Shown here in pieces: positions 26,038 through 35,147 of a DNA stretch of 64,000 nt (the stretch's first letter is position 1; every line of letters begins with the position of its first letter). The notes beneath the pieces were generated by a model that saw only the letters and a list, made by a program, of their open reading frames with translations, ran no database searches and was not told the origin of the DNA. The position numbers were made by a program, and so were the translations under genes. The stretch is from Brenneria nigrifluens DSM 30175 = ATCC 13028. Lineage in GTDB: Bacteria; Pseudomonadota; Gammaproteobacteria; Enterobacterales; Enterobacteriaceae. The DNA is taken from NCBI RefSeq assembly GCF_005484965.1, contig NZ_CP034036.1, positions 2,790,001-2,854,000 of the forward strand. The letters are read 5' to 3'.

Positions 26038-27351
26038 ATGCAACAACCCCGTATCGGCTTCGTTTCCCTGGGCTGCCCGAAAAATCTGGTGGACTCCGAA
26101 AGGATCCTCACCGAACTGCGTACTGAAGGTTATCAGGTGGTGCCGCGCTATGACGATGCCGAACTGGTGATCGTCAATACCTGCGGTTTTATCGACAGCG
26201 CCGTGCAGGAGTCGCTGGAGGCCATTGGCGAAGCGCTGAATGAAAACGGCAAGGTTATCGTCACCGGCTGTCTGGGCGCAAAAGAAAATCAAATCCGGGA
26301 AGTACATCCCAGGGTGCTGGAAATCACCGGGCCGCACAGCTACGAACAGGTATTGTCGCACGTACATCAATATGTGCCGAAACCCGAACACAATCCGTTT
26401 ACCAGTCTGGTTCCGGCGCAGGGCGTGAAACTGACGCCGCGTCATTACGCCTACCTGAAAATATCGGAGGGCTGCAACCATCGCTGCACATTCTGCATTA
26501 TTCCGTCGATGCGCGGCGATCTGGACAGCCGCCCTATCGGTTCGGTGCTGGATGAAGCGAAACGTCTGGCGGGTGCGGGGGTGAAAGAGCTGCTGGTGAT
26601 CTCGCAGGACACCTCCGCCTACGGCGCCGACGTGAAACAGCGTACCGGTTTCTGGAACGGTCAACCGGTCAAAACCAGTATGGTCAGCCTGTGCGAACAG
26701 CTGGCTTCGCTGGGGATATGGGTGCGTTTGCATTACGTCTACCCTTATCCGCATGTGGATGACGTTATTCCGCTGATGGCCGCCGGAAAAATCCTGCCGT
26801 ACCTGGATATTCCGCTGCAACACGCCAGCCCGCGTATTCTCAAGCTGATGAAGCGCCCCGGCGCGGTGGAAAGAACGCTGGAACGCATCAAGCGCTGGCG
26901 CGAAATTTGCCCGGAGCTGACGCTGCGTTCAACCTTTATCGTCGGCTTTCCCGGCGAAACCGAAGCAGAGTTCCAGATGCTGCTCGACTTCCTGCAAGAA
27001 GCCCAACTGGATCGCGTCGGCTGTTTCAAATACAGCCCGGTGGAGGGCGCAGCGGCGAATCAGCTGCCGGATCAGGTGCCGGAAGAGATCAAGGAGGAAC
27101 GCTACCATCGCTTTATGCAGCTTCAGCAGAGCATTTCCGCCCGCCGCCTACGGGAGAAAATCGGCCGCGAACTTCTGGTACTGATCGATGAAGTCGATGG
27201 GGAAGGCGCCATCGGACGCAGCATGGCCGATGCCCCGGAAATCGACGGCGCGGTCTATATGAATGGCGAAAGCGGCGTCAGCGTGGGCGATATCGTAAAG
27301 GTAAAAATCGAGCACGCCGACGAGTACGACCTGTGGGGAAGCCGGATTTGA
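26038..27351 (+). CDS. rimO: Ribosomal protein S12 methylthiotransferase RimO
   Basis: RimO is a radical-SAM enzyme that methylthiolates an aspartate of ribosomal protein S12. The N-terminal UPF0004 domain has its [4Fe-4S] ligands Cys13, Cys49 and Cys78. The radical-SAM cluster motif is Cys146, Cys150 and Cys153 in CNHRCTFC. A C-terminal TRAM domain begins near residue 372. The length of 437 residues fits the family (441). A strong intrinsic terminator follows. This is the last gene of the hcp-to-rimO synteny block. Confidence 0.97.
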   Translation: MQQPRIGFVSLGCPKNLVDSERILTELRTEGYQVVPRYDDAELVIVNTCGFIDSAVQESLEAIGEALNENGKVIVTGCLGAKENQIREVHPRVLEITGPHSYEQVLSHVHQYVPKPEHNPFTSLVPAQGVKLTPRHYAYLKISEGCNHRCTFCIIPSMRGDLDSRPIGSVLDEAKRLAGAGVKELLVISQDTSAYGADVKQRTGFWNGQPVKTSMVSLCEQLASLGIWVRLHYVYPYPHVDDVIPLMAAGKILPYLDIPLQHASPRILKLMKRPGAVERTLERIKRWREICPELTLRSTFIVGFPGETEAEFQMLLDFLQEAQLDRVGCFKYSPVEGAAANQLPDQVPEEIKEERYHRFMQLQQSISARRLREKIGRELLVLIDEVDGEGAIGRSMADAPEIDGAVYMNGESGVSVGDIVKVKIEHADEYDLWGSRI

Positions 27352-27413
27352 TTATCCGGCCTTCACCGCTAAGGCGTGCCTGATAGTAGGTCTCAACCTG
27401 TATTTTCCCCATC

Positions 27414-27449
27414 AGCCGCTCTTTTGCGCCATCAAAGAGCGGCTTTTTT
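27414..27449 (+). terminator. Intrinsic terminator of rimO
   Basis: An 11-bp perfect stem, AGCCGCTCTTT / AAAGAGCGGCT, with a 9-nt loop is followed by six T. It lies 62 bp after the rimO stop. Confidence 0.93.
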
Positions 27450-27590
27450 AGCCGCTTCGCCTGTTTTTTGCTCCGTCGTTGCAAAATCCGTCAATAAACC
27501 GCCCCTGCAACGTCTGCTCCTTGCGTCCGACTTTCAGGTAAAGTAGCCTTGAGGCATGACTCTCCCAATCGCCTTACCTGAGGCATAAGC

Positions 27591-28304
27591 ATGTGGAAAC
27601 GCCTGATATACGGCCTGTTGATAATTATTGGCGTGCTGCTGCTGTCCGCTTTTGCCCTCGATCGCTGGATCAGTTGGAAAACAGCGCCTTTTGTTTATGA
27701 CGAGCTTCAAGCGCTGCCGTCGCGACAGGTTGGCGTGGTATTGGGCACCGCCAAGTATTACCGCACCGGGGTCATCAATCAGTATTATCTTTTCCGTATC
27801 CAGGGGGCGTTGAATGCCTATAACAGCGGCAAAATCAGTTATCTGCTGCTAAGCGGCGACAATGCGCTGCAAAGTTACAACGAGCCGATGACCATGCGTC
27901 GCGACCTGATAGCGGCCGGCGTTTCTCCGACGGATATCGTGCTGGACTATGCGGGATTTCGTACGCTGGACTCGGTCGTCAGAACGCGGAAGGTGTTCGA
28001 TACCAATGACTTCACCATCATTACCCAGCGTTTCCACTGCGAACGGGCGTTGTTTATCGCCCTGCACCTCGGCATTCAGGCGCAGTGCTACGCGGTTCCC
28101 TCCCCCAAAAATATGCTCACCGTGCGTCTGCGGGAATTCGGCGCCAGGCTGGGCGCGCTCTTTGATCTGTACATTGTGAAACGGGAACCCCGTTTTCTCG
28201 GACCGCAGATTTCGATTCCGGCAGAGCATAAAATTCCCGAGGATGCGCCGGATTACCCCGCCGTTCCCCCTGAGCAGGCGCTTAACCCGGCCCGCCAGGG
28301 CTAG
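27591..28304 (+). CDS. sanA: Envelope permeability protein SanA
   Basis: SanA is an inner-membrane protein with a DUF218 domain. Multicopy sanA restores vancomycin resistance in E. coli, so it affects the outer-membrane barrier; the mechanism is unknown. One N-terminal membrane segment (about residues 5-24) is followed by the DUF218 fold with VGVVLGTAKYYRTG (about residue 46), LLLSGDNA and the ITQRFHCERALFIA segment near 144. It has 237 residues (E. coli 239). It is the first gene of the second synteny block and convergent with yeiB. Confidence 0.95.
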   Translation: MWKRLIYGLLIIIGVLLLSAFALDRWISWKTAPFVYDELQALPSRQVGVVLGTAKYYRTGVINQYYLFRIQGALNAYNSGKISYLLLSGDNALQSYNEPMTMRRDLIAAGVSPTDIVLDYAGFRTLDSVVRTRKVFDTNDFTIITQRFHCERALFIALHLGIQAQCYAVPSPKNMLTVRLREFGARLGALFDLYIVKREPRFLGPQISIPAEHKIPEDAPDYPAVPPEQALNPARQG

Positions 28305-28332
28305 ACGATAGCGATACCCGCCGCGCGCGGCG

Positions 28333-29493
28333 TTATGCCGCTTTGGCGATCGCCGCGGTCAGCCGGCGCCACAGCCACTCAAGCGGCCCCTGACGGAAAT
28401 GACGCAGCCAGTAATGAGAAAACAGCAGGTTTATGCCCCAGACTACGGGCACCACGGCCAGCAGCTGCAGGCGATCCAGGCGCATAAACAGCCCGAAATG
28501 GTTAAACAGCAGGCTACAGACCAGGGTCTGCAGCAGATAATTGGTCAGCGCCATACGGCCGATATCGCCGATCCAGTAAGTGATACGCCAGCGGCATAAC
28601 GTCGGCCAAAAGCCATAACACAACGCGAGATAGCCCACCGCCTGCAGAATAGCGCTCAACTCGCGGGGGATCTGCAACAACAGGCCGCTCCAGCGATATT
28701 CCCACTGCACCAGCCACTGCGTCGCCACGCCGCCGCCGTTGATCAATAACGCCAGCGGAATCAGCCAGCAGGCAATGCGCCGGTAGTGCCGCTGGCTGAA
28801 CGTCCCTTTCAGCCAGCCGCTGCGCATCAGGCCGGCGCCCAGCAGCATGGCGCCGGCCAGCAGCCAGCCGTATTGGACGCCCAGCGATAATAGGCTGTCG
28901 GTAAGCAAATCCACCCTGTTGCCCCATGCCTCCGGCCCGCCCGTGGTCTTCCAGTAGGCCTCATAGGTAATGTCGGCGGCGCCCGGCTGCCAGAATCGTC
29001 CCGGCTGCGGACTGAGCAAGCGGCTTAAAACAAACAGCACGCCCACCCCGACAAGATACATTATCGCCCCGGTGCGCAGTAACGCCCGGCTACCCTCGGC
29101 GTGGCGGATCATACCGTAGCACACCAGCCCAATCAGGCCGTAATCCAGCAGAATATCGCCGTCCCAGAAAAAAATGCTGTGCGCCAGCCCAATCAGCATC
29201 AGCCAGAACAGTCGGGCATGTACCCAGCGCTTTCCTCTGGGCAGCAAAAGCTGTAGCCCGGCCCCGAACAGCAGCGAGAATAACGTCAAAAATTTTGCCT
29301 GTACGGCGAGATCCATGATGGCCCAGGTCCAGGCATCCGTCGGCGACGGCAAACCCTGCCAGGCAGGATTGAGATAGGCGGCCTTCGGTAAGCCGAAAGC
29401 GGTGATATTGAGCAGTAGAATACCGAGTACGGCGACGCCGCGCGCAAAATCCAACGTGGCGATACGTGAGGACGGTGTGGGTTGAGCAGGCAT
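28333..29493 (-). CDS. yeiB: DUF418 family inner membrane protein YeiB
   Basis: This is a polytopic membrane protein of unknown function with about ten transmembrane helices and 386 residues. The N-terminal RIATLDFARGVAVLGILLLN (residues 11-30) and the C-terminal DUF418 region (GDIGRMALTNYLLQT, RQGPLEWLWRRLT) identify the family, which is related to membrane acyltransferases. It lies 124 bp downstream of folE on the same strand, as in E. coli folE-yeiB. Confidence 0.94.
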   Translation of the reverse strand: MPAQPTPSSRIATLDFARGVAVLGILLLNITAFGLPKAAYLNPAWQGLPSPTDAWTWAIMDLAVQAKFLTLFSLLFGAGLQLLLPRGKRWVHARLFWLMLIGLAHSIFFWDGDILLDYGLIGLVCYGMIRHAEGSRALLRTGAIMYLVGVGVLFVLSRLLSPQPGRFWQPGAADITYEAYWKTTGGPEAWGNRVDLLTDSLLSLGVQYGWLLAGAMLLGAGLMRSGWLKGTFSQRHYRRIACWLIPLALLINGGGVATQWLVQWEYRWSGLLLQIPRELSAILQAVGYLALCYGFWPTLCRWRITYWIGDIGRMALTNYLLQTLVCSLLFNHFGLFMRLDRLQLLAVVPVVWGINLLFSHYWLRHFRQGPLEWLWRRLTAAIAKAA

Positions 29494-29617
29494 AGGCGTC
29501 AGGGTTCAGGTCATCGGAATACCGATTGTATTAACAGATGGCGTGAAATAATACGCCTTTTATTTCTACGTTGCGTCGCACAGCGGCGGCCAACGTAGAA
29601 ACTAGGCAATGCCGCCG

Positions 29618-30280
29618 CTAGCCGTGATGGCGTACCGCGCGCAGAAATTCCTGACGGGTGTTCTGGCTGGATTTAAATAATCCGCCCAGCGAGGTAGTGG
29701 TGGTCGCGCTGGTCGCATCGCGGATACCGCGGGCTTTGACGCAATAATGCACCGCATCAATGCATACTGCGACATTGCTGGTACCGAGCAACGTTTGCAA
29801 TGCAATCAGAATTTGTTGCGTCAAACGCTCCTGAACCTGCGGGCGCTGGGAAAAGAACTGTACGATACGATTGATTTTCGACAAACCAATCACGCCCTCT
29901 TTCGGAATATAGGCCACCGTCGCCTTACCATCAATGGTCACGAAATGATGTTCGCAGGTGCTGGTTAAGGTGATGTCCCGGACGGTGACCATTTCATCCA
30001 CCTTCATTTTATTCTCAATGATGGTGATTTTGGGAAAATTGGCGTAATCCAGCCCGGAGAATATTTCATCGACATACATTTTGGCGATACGGTGCGGCGT
30101 CTCCGCCAGACTGTCATCTTGCAAATCAAGGCTTAACAGATTCATGACTTCCGTCATATGTTCGGCAATGCGCTGTTTACGCGTCTCCCGATCCAACAAT
30201 TCTCCGCGCAGCGGCGTCTCGAGGCCGCGCGCCATCAGCGCCTCATGAACCAGAACGGCTTCTTTACTTAACGATGACAT
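29618..30280 (-). CDS. folE: GTP cyclohydrolase I FolE
   Basis: FolE converts GTP to 7,8-dihydroneopterin triphosphate, the first step of tetrahydrofolate synthesis. Zinc ligands are Cys109 and His112 (TSTCEHHF) and Cys180 (HYCVKARG). The GLSKINRIV and QERLTQQI segments of the active site are present. It is 220 residues (E. coli 222). The gene order folE-yeiB on one strand is conserved. Confidence 0.97.
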   Translation of the reverse strand: MSSLSKEAVLVHEALMARGLETPLRGELLDRETRKQRIAEHMTEVMNLLSLDLQDDSLAETPHRIAKMYVDEIFSGLDYANFPKITIIENKMKVDEMVTVRDITLTSTCEHHFVTIDGKATVAYIPKEGVIGLSKINRIVQFFSQRPQVQERLTQQILIALQTLLGTSNVAVCIDAVHYCVKARGIRDATSATTTTSLGGLFKSSQNTRQEFLRAVRHHG

Positions 30281-30444
30281 TATTATTCTCCTGCAGGTGT
30301 GACTTATGGTGACGTCGGTCGAGTCAAAACGCCGCCACCACTGTAGTTGAGAGCGCTGCGATTATCCAGTGATTGTATGTCATGATTATTGAAATAGATT
30401 CAGGTTATCAACCGGCAGGTATCGGCCGGCAAAGCGCATGTCGT

Positions 30445-30481
30445 AAAGAAAAGGCGCTGGGAGCAATGCCCCTCAGCGCCT
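30445..30481 (-). terminator. Intrinsic terminator of the chemoreceptor gene
   Basis: The stem AGGCGCTG / CAGCGCCT with a 14-nt loop, partly paired (GGGGC/GCTCC), is followed on the minus strand by TTTCTTT. It lies 65 bp past the chemoreceptor stop. A weaker GTTTT follows on the plus strand. Confidence 0.8.
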
Positions 30482-30545
30482 GTTTTAAGTGAAATTCCCT
30501 GGTGTGGCGTTAATAAACTAGCCTAATCGTGTTGTTGCTTCTTTA

Positions 30546-32225
30546 TTAGAAGGTTTCCCAGTTGGCGCTGCCGCTCTTTTGGCCGCCCTTTGCCGTCAGC
30601 AGAGCGGGCTTGATAACCGGGGCCGCTTTTTCAGATAACAGATTTTTAGCGGATTGCCGTTTTTCATCCGCCGCCAATTGGAAGACGGATACCGCTTCAT
30701 TCAGCTGGCGGGCCTGATCTTCCAGAGAAGCGGCCGCGGCGGCGGACTCCTGCACCAATGCAGCATTCTGCTGGGTCACGCCATCCATTTCAGTCACCGC
30801 CTGACCGATCTGGCTGATACCGCGGCTCTGTTCGTCGGAGGCCGAGGCAATCTCGCCCATCAGATCGTTTACCCGGGTAATGGCGGTGATGATGGACTCC
30901 ATCGCTTCCCCCGTTTGCGTAACCTGATGCGACCCGGTATTCACCCGCTCCACCGACTCGGCGATCAACCCTTCGATTTCCTTGGCGGCCTGGGCGCTGC
31001 GCTGCGCCAGATTACGCACTTCCCCCGCCACCACCGCAAAACCACGTCCTTGCTCGCCGGCTCTGGCCGCTTCCACCGCCGCGTTAAGCGCCAGAATATT
31101 GGTCTGGAAGGCAATACCGTTGATAACGCTGGTAATATCGGCAATCTTCTTCGAGCTGGTGGCGATAGTGGCCATGGTTCCCACCACCTCAGTGGTGACG
31201 TCTCCCCCTTTTTTGGCGGCGATGGCGGCATCCTGCGCCAGTTTGCTGGCCTGATGAACGTTTTCCGCGTTTTGCTTCACCGTGGCGCCGAGCTGCTCCA
31301 TACTGGCGGCCGTTTGCTCCAACGCCGCGGCCTGCTGTTCGGTGCGGGACGAGAGATCGTTGTTGCCGCTTTTGATTTCGCTCGCTCCCTGATAAATCGA
31401 AGAGGCGCTGTCACGAATAGTTGAAACCGTGTTAATCAGGCTGCGTTGCATATCTTTTAAAAAGGGGATTAACTGGCCGGCGCAGTTACGGCCAAAGTCA
31501 TCAAGATGTATTCCTAACTGACCATCCGCCAGAACCCTGAAGTGGCCTTTAATCATCTCCAACGGCTTGACCAGATAATTCACCAGATAGCGGTCGGTCA
31601 ATAGCAGAATCAACAGGCCGACCAGCACCGCGACCAGCAGGAGATGTTTGTTCCAACTGACCAGATCGTACACGCGGGCAAACGAGCTGCCGGAGGAGGC
31701 GATAGCATTGGCCTGATATTTGTCCATGCTGCCGCCGAAGGTAAGACTCAGATTAGGATAAACGTCTCTGAACAGATGACGGAACTCCTCGGGACGATTG
31801 TCGCGAACCGATGCTAACAACGGTTGCAGCCCGTTCTCAATCAGCCGCGTCCAGTTTCCCACCATCTCTTCGACCATGACCTTGTCCACATCGCCGTGAT
31901 CGGCGGCTTTAAATTCCGCCAGTTTGGCCGAGGTGTTTTTTATCGCCTCATCCGCCAAGACAAGCAACTTGTCCACCTCGGCGGTTTCGCCGCTCTGGTT
32001 ATAATCCATTGCCCGAACTAAACGGATAGCGGCGCGAAAATATTGATCGCTGCCGTCGGCTATGGTGTCGGCATTCTTTTTCTGTACTTCCCCCGATTCT
32101 AATAAGTTGGTCATTTCACTGAGTGACGATGACATATAGAAAGATACCCCTCCCCATAAGAGTAGGAATATTCCCAATATCGTTAAAAGCATTGCCCTGA
32201 TGGTGATATTTTTTAAAAATTCCAC
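30546..32225 (-). CDS. Methyl-accepting chemotaxis protein
   Basis: This is a class I transmembrane chemoreceptor of 559 residues. The order is TM1 (about 9-31), a periplasmic four-helix-bundle sensor of the Tar type (about 32-190), TM2 (about 193-213), a HAMP domain, and the cytoplasmic signalling domain. The hairpin tip lies in GIAFQTNILALNAAVEAARA (about residues 370-389). The last five residues are NWETF, the pentapeptide that tethers CheR and CheB in high-abundance receptors, so this is predicted to be a major receptor. The ligand cannot be assigned; serine, aspartate, citrate or a plant metabolite are all open. No che gene is nearby. Confidence 0.95.
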   Translation of the reverse strand: MEFLKNITIRAMLLTILGIFLLLWGGVSFYMSSSLSEMTNLLESGEVQKKNADTIADGSDQYFRAAIRLVRAMDYNQSGETAEVDKLLVLADEAIKNTSAKLAEFKAADHGDVDKVMVEEMVGNWTRLIENGLQPLLASVRDNRPEEFRHLFRDVYPNLSLTFGGSMDKYQANAIASSGSSFARVYDLVSWNKHLLLVAVLVGLLILLLTDRYLVNYLVKPLEMIKGHFRVLADGQLGIHLDDFGRNCAGQLIPFLKDMQRSLINTVSTIRDSASSIYQGASEIKSGNNDLSSRTEQQAAALEQTAASMEQLGATVKQNAENVHQASKLAQDAAIAAKKGGDVTTEVVGTMATIATSSKKIADITSVINGIAFQTNILALNAAVEAARAGEQGRGFAVVAGEVRNLAQRSAQAAKEIEGLIAESVERVNTGSHQVTQTGEAMESIITAITRVNDLMGEIASASDEQSRGISQIGQAVTEMDGVTQQNAALVQESAAAAASLEDQARQLNEAVSVFQLAADEKRQSAKNLLSEKAAPVIKPALLTAKGGQKSGSANWETF

Positions 32226-33041
32226 GAAAAACCCCTATAAACTATTTAACCACTTTTATCTGCGCTTTTTGGTAACTTGCCCACGCATTTTTAATTTAAA
32301 TCAGAGTGACAATTCATAATCTAATGGTGAGATCATACCACAAACCACACAAAAAACTCACAACCTTAACAATTTGATATATTTATTTACATGAAACGCG
32401 GACTCCTCCCGGTCTGTACTCCAGGTTATCGGCAGAAATTATAAGGAGTTTACTTTTTTTGATCATTGGCGTTGATCAAAAAAAAGCAAATGATAGATTT
32501 AGACTATCAATAACATGCGATTATTTATGAAATTCTTTAACTCTTGAATTTAGATATTTATGTAAAGCCCGGATGATTCACTGAGTTTAACGTTTGGCAG
32601 TTTATTTATCGCTAAATGCCCTGCGATTGATTGCTAAAAATATGCCGTATTTCATCTAAACCAAGATCAAAAAAACTATTTAATCGTTGCTGACACAGAA
32701 AAATGCTTTAATAAATAGAATGCTATTAATCATTGATGTTAATTATTTATTTCGTTCACTGCCGGCGCGTATCCCGCCATACCCATCCGTTATCGACGCT
32801 ATACGCCGCGCAGCCAGAAGCTCGCCTGGCGCAAGGTTTGGCGGCGTGCGTCGCCCCTGATTGTTACATGAACGTTGCTAACAGGGCGACTTATGGTTAG
32901 TCTCATCACAGTTTTCGGCCCCGATGCGGCAGCCCTGAAAAAACGCATTATCGCGAAGTTCCCCGCCAGCGATAAGTTTCGCTAAAATCAACCATTAACT
33001 ACTACAAAACTTTTACGCAACACGACAACAGGAGCCACACC
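32226..33041. other. 816-bp gap between the chemoreceptor and frmA
   Basis: This is the largest unexplained gap of the window. It is AT-rich from about 32226 to 32760, then GC-rich to 32960. It should hold the promoters of the divergent chemoreceptor and frmA. It contains a strong inverted repeat at 32454-32484. The formaldehyde-responsive repressor gene frmR, found before frmA in E. coli, is absent. A 30-codon frame at 32893-32985 (MVSLITVFG...) has AGGG 6 nt upstream but no recognisable relatives. Confidence 0.5.
32454..32484. repeat. 12-bp inverted repeat with poly-T/poly-A ends
   Basis: TTTTTTTGATCA - TTGGCGT - TGATCAAAAAAA is a perfect inverted repeat in the gap upstream of the chemoreceptor and frmA. 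The form resembles a bidirectional terminator or an operator with TGATCA half-sites. The half-sites are too far apart for a standard FNR site. Confidence 0.6.
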
Positions 33042-34163
33042 ATGCAAATGATCAAAACCCGCGCCGCCGTCGCCTGGGGGCCAAACCAACCGCTTTCCAT
33101 TGAAGAAGTGGATCTGATGCCGCCGCAGAAAGGCGAGGTGCTGGTACGTATTGTCGCCAGCGGCGTTTGCCATACCGATGCCTATACGCTTTCAGGCAAA
33201 GATCCCGAGGGCGTTTTCCCGGCCATTCTCGGCCATGAAGGCGGCGGCATTGTGGAAGCCGTCGGCGAAGGCGTGACCAGCGTGGCGGTTGGCGATCACG
33301 TTATTCCGCTCTACACGCCGGAATGCGGCGAGTGTAAATTCTGCCGCTCGGGAAAAACCAACCTGTGCCAGGCGATCCGCACCACGCAGGGGAAAGGACT
33401 GATGCCCGACGGCACTACCCGCTTCTCCAAAGAGGGTCAGCCCATTTTCCACTATATGGGCACCTCCACGTTCTCCGAACTCACCGTAGTGCCTGAAATC
33501 TCGCTGGCTAAAATCAGCAAGGAAGCGCCGCTGGAAGAAGTCTGCCTGCTGGGCTGCGGCGTCACCACCGGCATGGGCGCCGTTATCAACACCGCCAAAG
33601 TGAAACCGGGCGACAGCGTGGCTATTTTCGGACTCGGGGGCATCGGGCTGTCGGCAATTATCGGCGCGCAGATGGCCGGCGCCGGACGGATTATCGGTAT
33701 TGATATCAACACCAGTAAATTCGATCTGGCGCGCAAGCTGGGCGCCACCGATCTGATTAATCCCAAGGATTACGACAAACCGATTCAGGAGGTAATTGTC
33801 GAACTGACCGACGGCGGCGTGGATTTCTCTTTTGAATGTATCGGTAACGTCAGCGTGATGCGTTCGGCGCTGGAGTGTTGTCATAAAGGCTGGGGCGAAT
33901 CGGTGATTATCGGCGTTGCCGGCGCGGGCGAAGAGATCGCCACCCGTCCGTTCCAACTGGTGACCGGCCGGGTATGGCGCGGTTCCGCTTTCGGCGGCGT
34001 GAAAGGACGCAGTCAACTGCCGGGGATCGTGCAGCGCTATATGGATGGCGAGTTTCAGCTCAGCGATTTTATTACCCACACCATGGGGCTGGAAGAGATC
34101 AACACCGCCTTTGATTTAATGCACCAAGGCGAATCGATCCGCTCTGTCATCCATTTCAGCTAA
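33042..34163 (+). CDS. frmA: S-(hydroxymethyl)glutathione dehydrogenase FrmA
   Basis: FrmA is a class III alcohol dehydrogenase that oxidises the formaldehyde-glutathione adduct to S-formylglutathione with NAD+. Catalytic zinc ligands lie in GVCHTDAY (about residue 45) and GHEGGG (about 67), and the third in LLGCGVTTG. Structural zinc is bound by the CGECKFC...C cluster near residues 98-112. The Rossmann motif is GLGGIGL. The start has AGGAG 7 nt upstream; 373 residues. It is 28 bp upstream of fghA, forming a two-gene formaldehyde detoxification operon without frmR. Confidence 0.97.
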   Translation: MQMIKTRAAVAWGPNQPLSIEEVDLMPPQKGEVLVRIVASGVCHTDAYTLSGKDPEGVFPAILGHEGGGIVEAVGEGVTSVAVGDHVIPLYTPECGECKFCRSGKTNLCQAIRTTQGKGLMPDGTTRFSKEGQPIFHYMGTSTFSELTVVPEISLAKISKEAPLEEVCLLGCGVTTGMGAVINTAKVKPGDSVAIFGLGGIGLSAIIGAQMAGAGRIIGIDINTSKFDLARKLGATDLINPKDYDKPIQEVIVELTDGGVDFSFECIGNVSVMRSALECCHKGWGESVIIGVAGAGEEIATRPFQLVTGRVWRGSAFGGVKGRSQLPGIVQRYMDGEFQLSDFITHTMGLEEINTAFDLMHQGESIRSVIHFS

Positions 34164-34191
34164 CGCCATAGATAAGGGAGGCAGCACCGAG

Positions 34192-35037
34192 ATGAACCTG
34201 TCGCTGGAACTTTTGGAAGAACACCGTATGTTCGGCGGCTGGCAGCAGCGCTACAGCCATGCGTCCGAGACGCTGAACTGCAATATGACGTTCAGCATCT
34301 ATCTGCCGCCGACGTCCGATGATACCCCGCCCCCGGTGCTTTACTGGCTATCGGGATTGACCTGCAACGATGAAAACTTCACCATCAAAGCCGGCGCGCA
34401 ACGCATCGCCGCGCAGCTTGGGCTGGTGCTGGTGATGGCGGACACCAGCCCGCGGGGCGACGACGTGGCGAATGACGCCGGATATGATCTGGGCCAAGGC
34501 GCCGGATTTTACGTCAACGCCACCCGGCAGCCCTGGGCGGCGCATTATCAGATGTATGACTACATCGCCGTTGAACTGCCGGCATTGATTCAGCAACATT
34601 TTAACGTTAGCCGCCGTCAGTCGATCAGCGGGCATTCGATGGGCGGCCACGGCGCGCTGATGCTGGCATTGCGCAATCCGCAACATTATCTGTCCGCATC
34701 GGCCTTTGCGCCCATCGTTAACCCCAGCCAGGTGCCCTGGGGGCGTAAAGCGTTATGCGCTTATCTGGGTGACGACGAAACCCAGTGGTTGCAGTACGAC
34801 AGTTGCCATTTACTGGCCAAAGGCGGGCACAAACTGCCGATACTTGTCGATCAAGGCGATTGCGATCAGTTTTTACCCGACCAGTTGCAGCCGGCGAAAC
34901 TGGCCGAAGTGGCCCGTCGGCACGACTGGCCGCTCACGCTGCGCACCCAGTCAGGCTACGATCATAGCTACTTCTTTATCGCCAGCTTTATTGAAGATCA
35001 TCTGCGCTTTCACGCCCGGTATTTACACCAGCAATAA
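34192..35037 (+). CDS. fghA: S-formylglutathione hydrolase
   Basis: This serine esterase hydrolyses S-formylglutathione to formate and glutathione, completing the FrmA pathway. It has an alpha/beta hydrolase fold: nucleophile Ser149 in SGHSMGGHG, the Asp in VDQGDCDQF (about 223) and the His in SGYDHSYFF (about 256). It is 281 residues. E. coli has two homologues, FrmB and YeiG. The position near folE recalls yeiG, while the pairing with frmA recalls frmB, so the symbol fghA is used in a general sense. Confidence 0.95.
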   Translation: MNLSLELLEEHRMFGGWQQRYSHASETLNCNMTFSIYLPPTSDDTPPPVLYWLSGLTCNDENFTIKAGAQRIAAQLGLVLVMADTSPRGDDVANDAGYDLGQGAGFYVNATRQPWAAHYQMYDYIAVELPALIQQHFNVSRRQSISGHSMGGHGALMLALRNPQHYLSASAFAPIVNPSQVPWGRKALCAYLGDDETQWLQYDSCHLLAKGGHKLPILVDQGDCDQFLPDQLQPAKLAEVARRHDWPLTLRTQSGYDHSYFFIASFIEDHLRFHARYLHQQ

Positions 35038-35050
35038 TGTCCCCGCTATT

Positions 35051-35147
35051 GTCATCCCCGCGCAGGCGGGGATCTCGGCAACACCGATCGCCAGCGAAAA
35101 CAGATCCCCGCCAACGGCCGCAAGGATGACGGGAACCAAGCGGTTCC
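35051..35147. repeat. REP-like extragenic inverted repeat
   Basis: The outer arms GTCATCC (35051-35057) and GGATGAC (35124-35130) enclose a longer inner pair GGCGGGGATCT / AGATCCCCGCC (35065-35075 and 35102-35112). A GGAACC-AAGC-GGTTCC hairpin follows at 35132-35147. The gtcatccccgcgcaggcggg opening is typical of short palindromic extragenic elements seen after operons in many proteobacteria. It lies 13 bp after the fghA stop and may act as its 3'-end structure. Confidence 0.75.

Noticed and set aside
32226..32310. Sigma-28-like promoter for the chemoreceptor (gcaagtta ... gcagataa on the minus strand)
   Set aside because: The spacer is two bases short and both hexamers are imperfect.
32804..32953. 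49-codon minus-strand frame (MRFFRAAASG...) in the gap before frmA
   Set aside because: The ribosome-binding site is weak and too far away; there is no recognisable domain.
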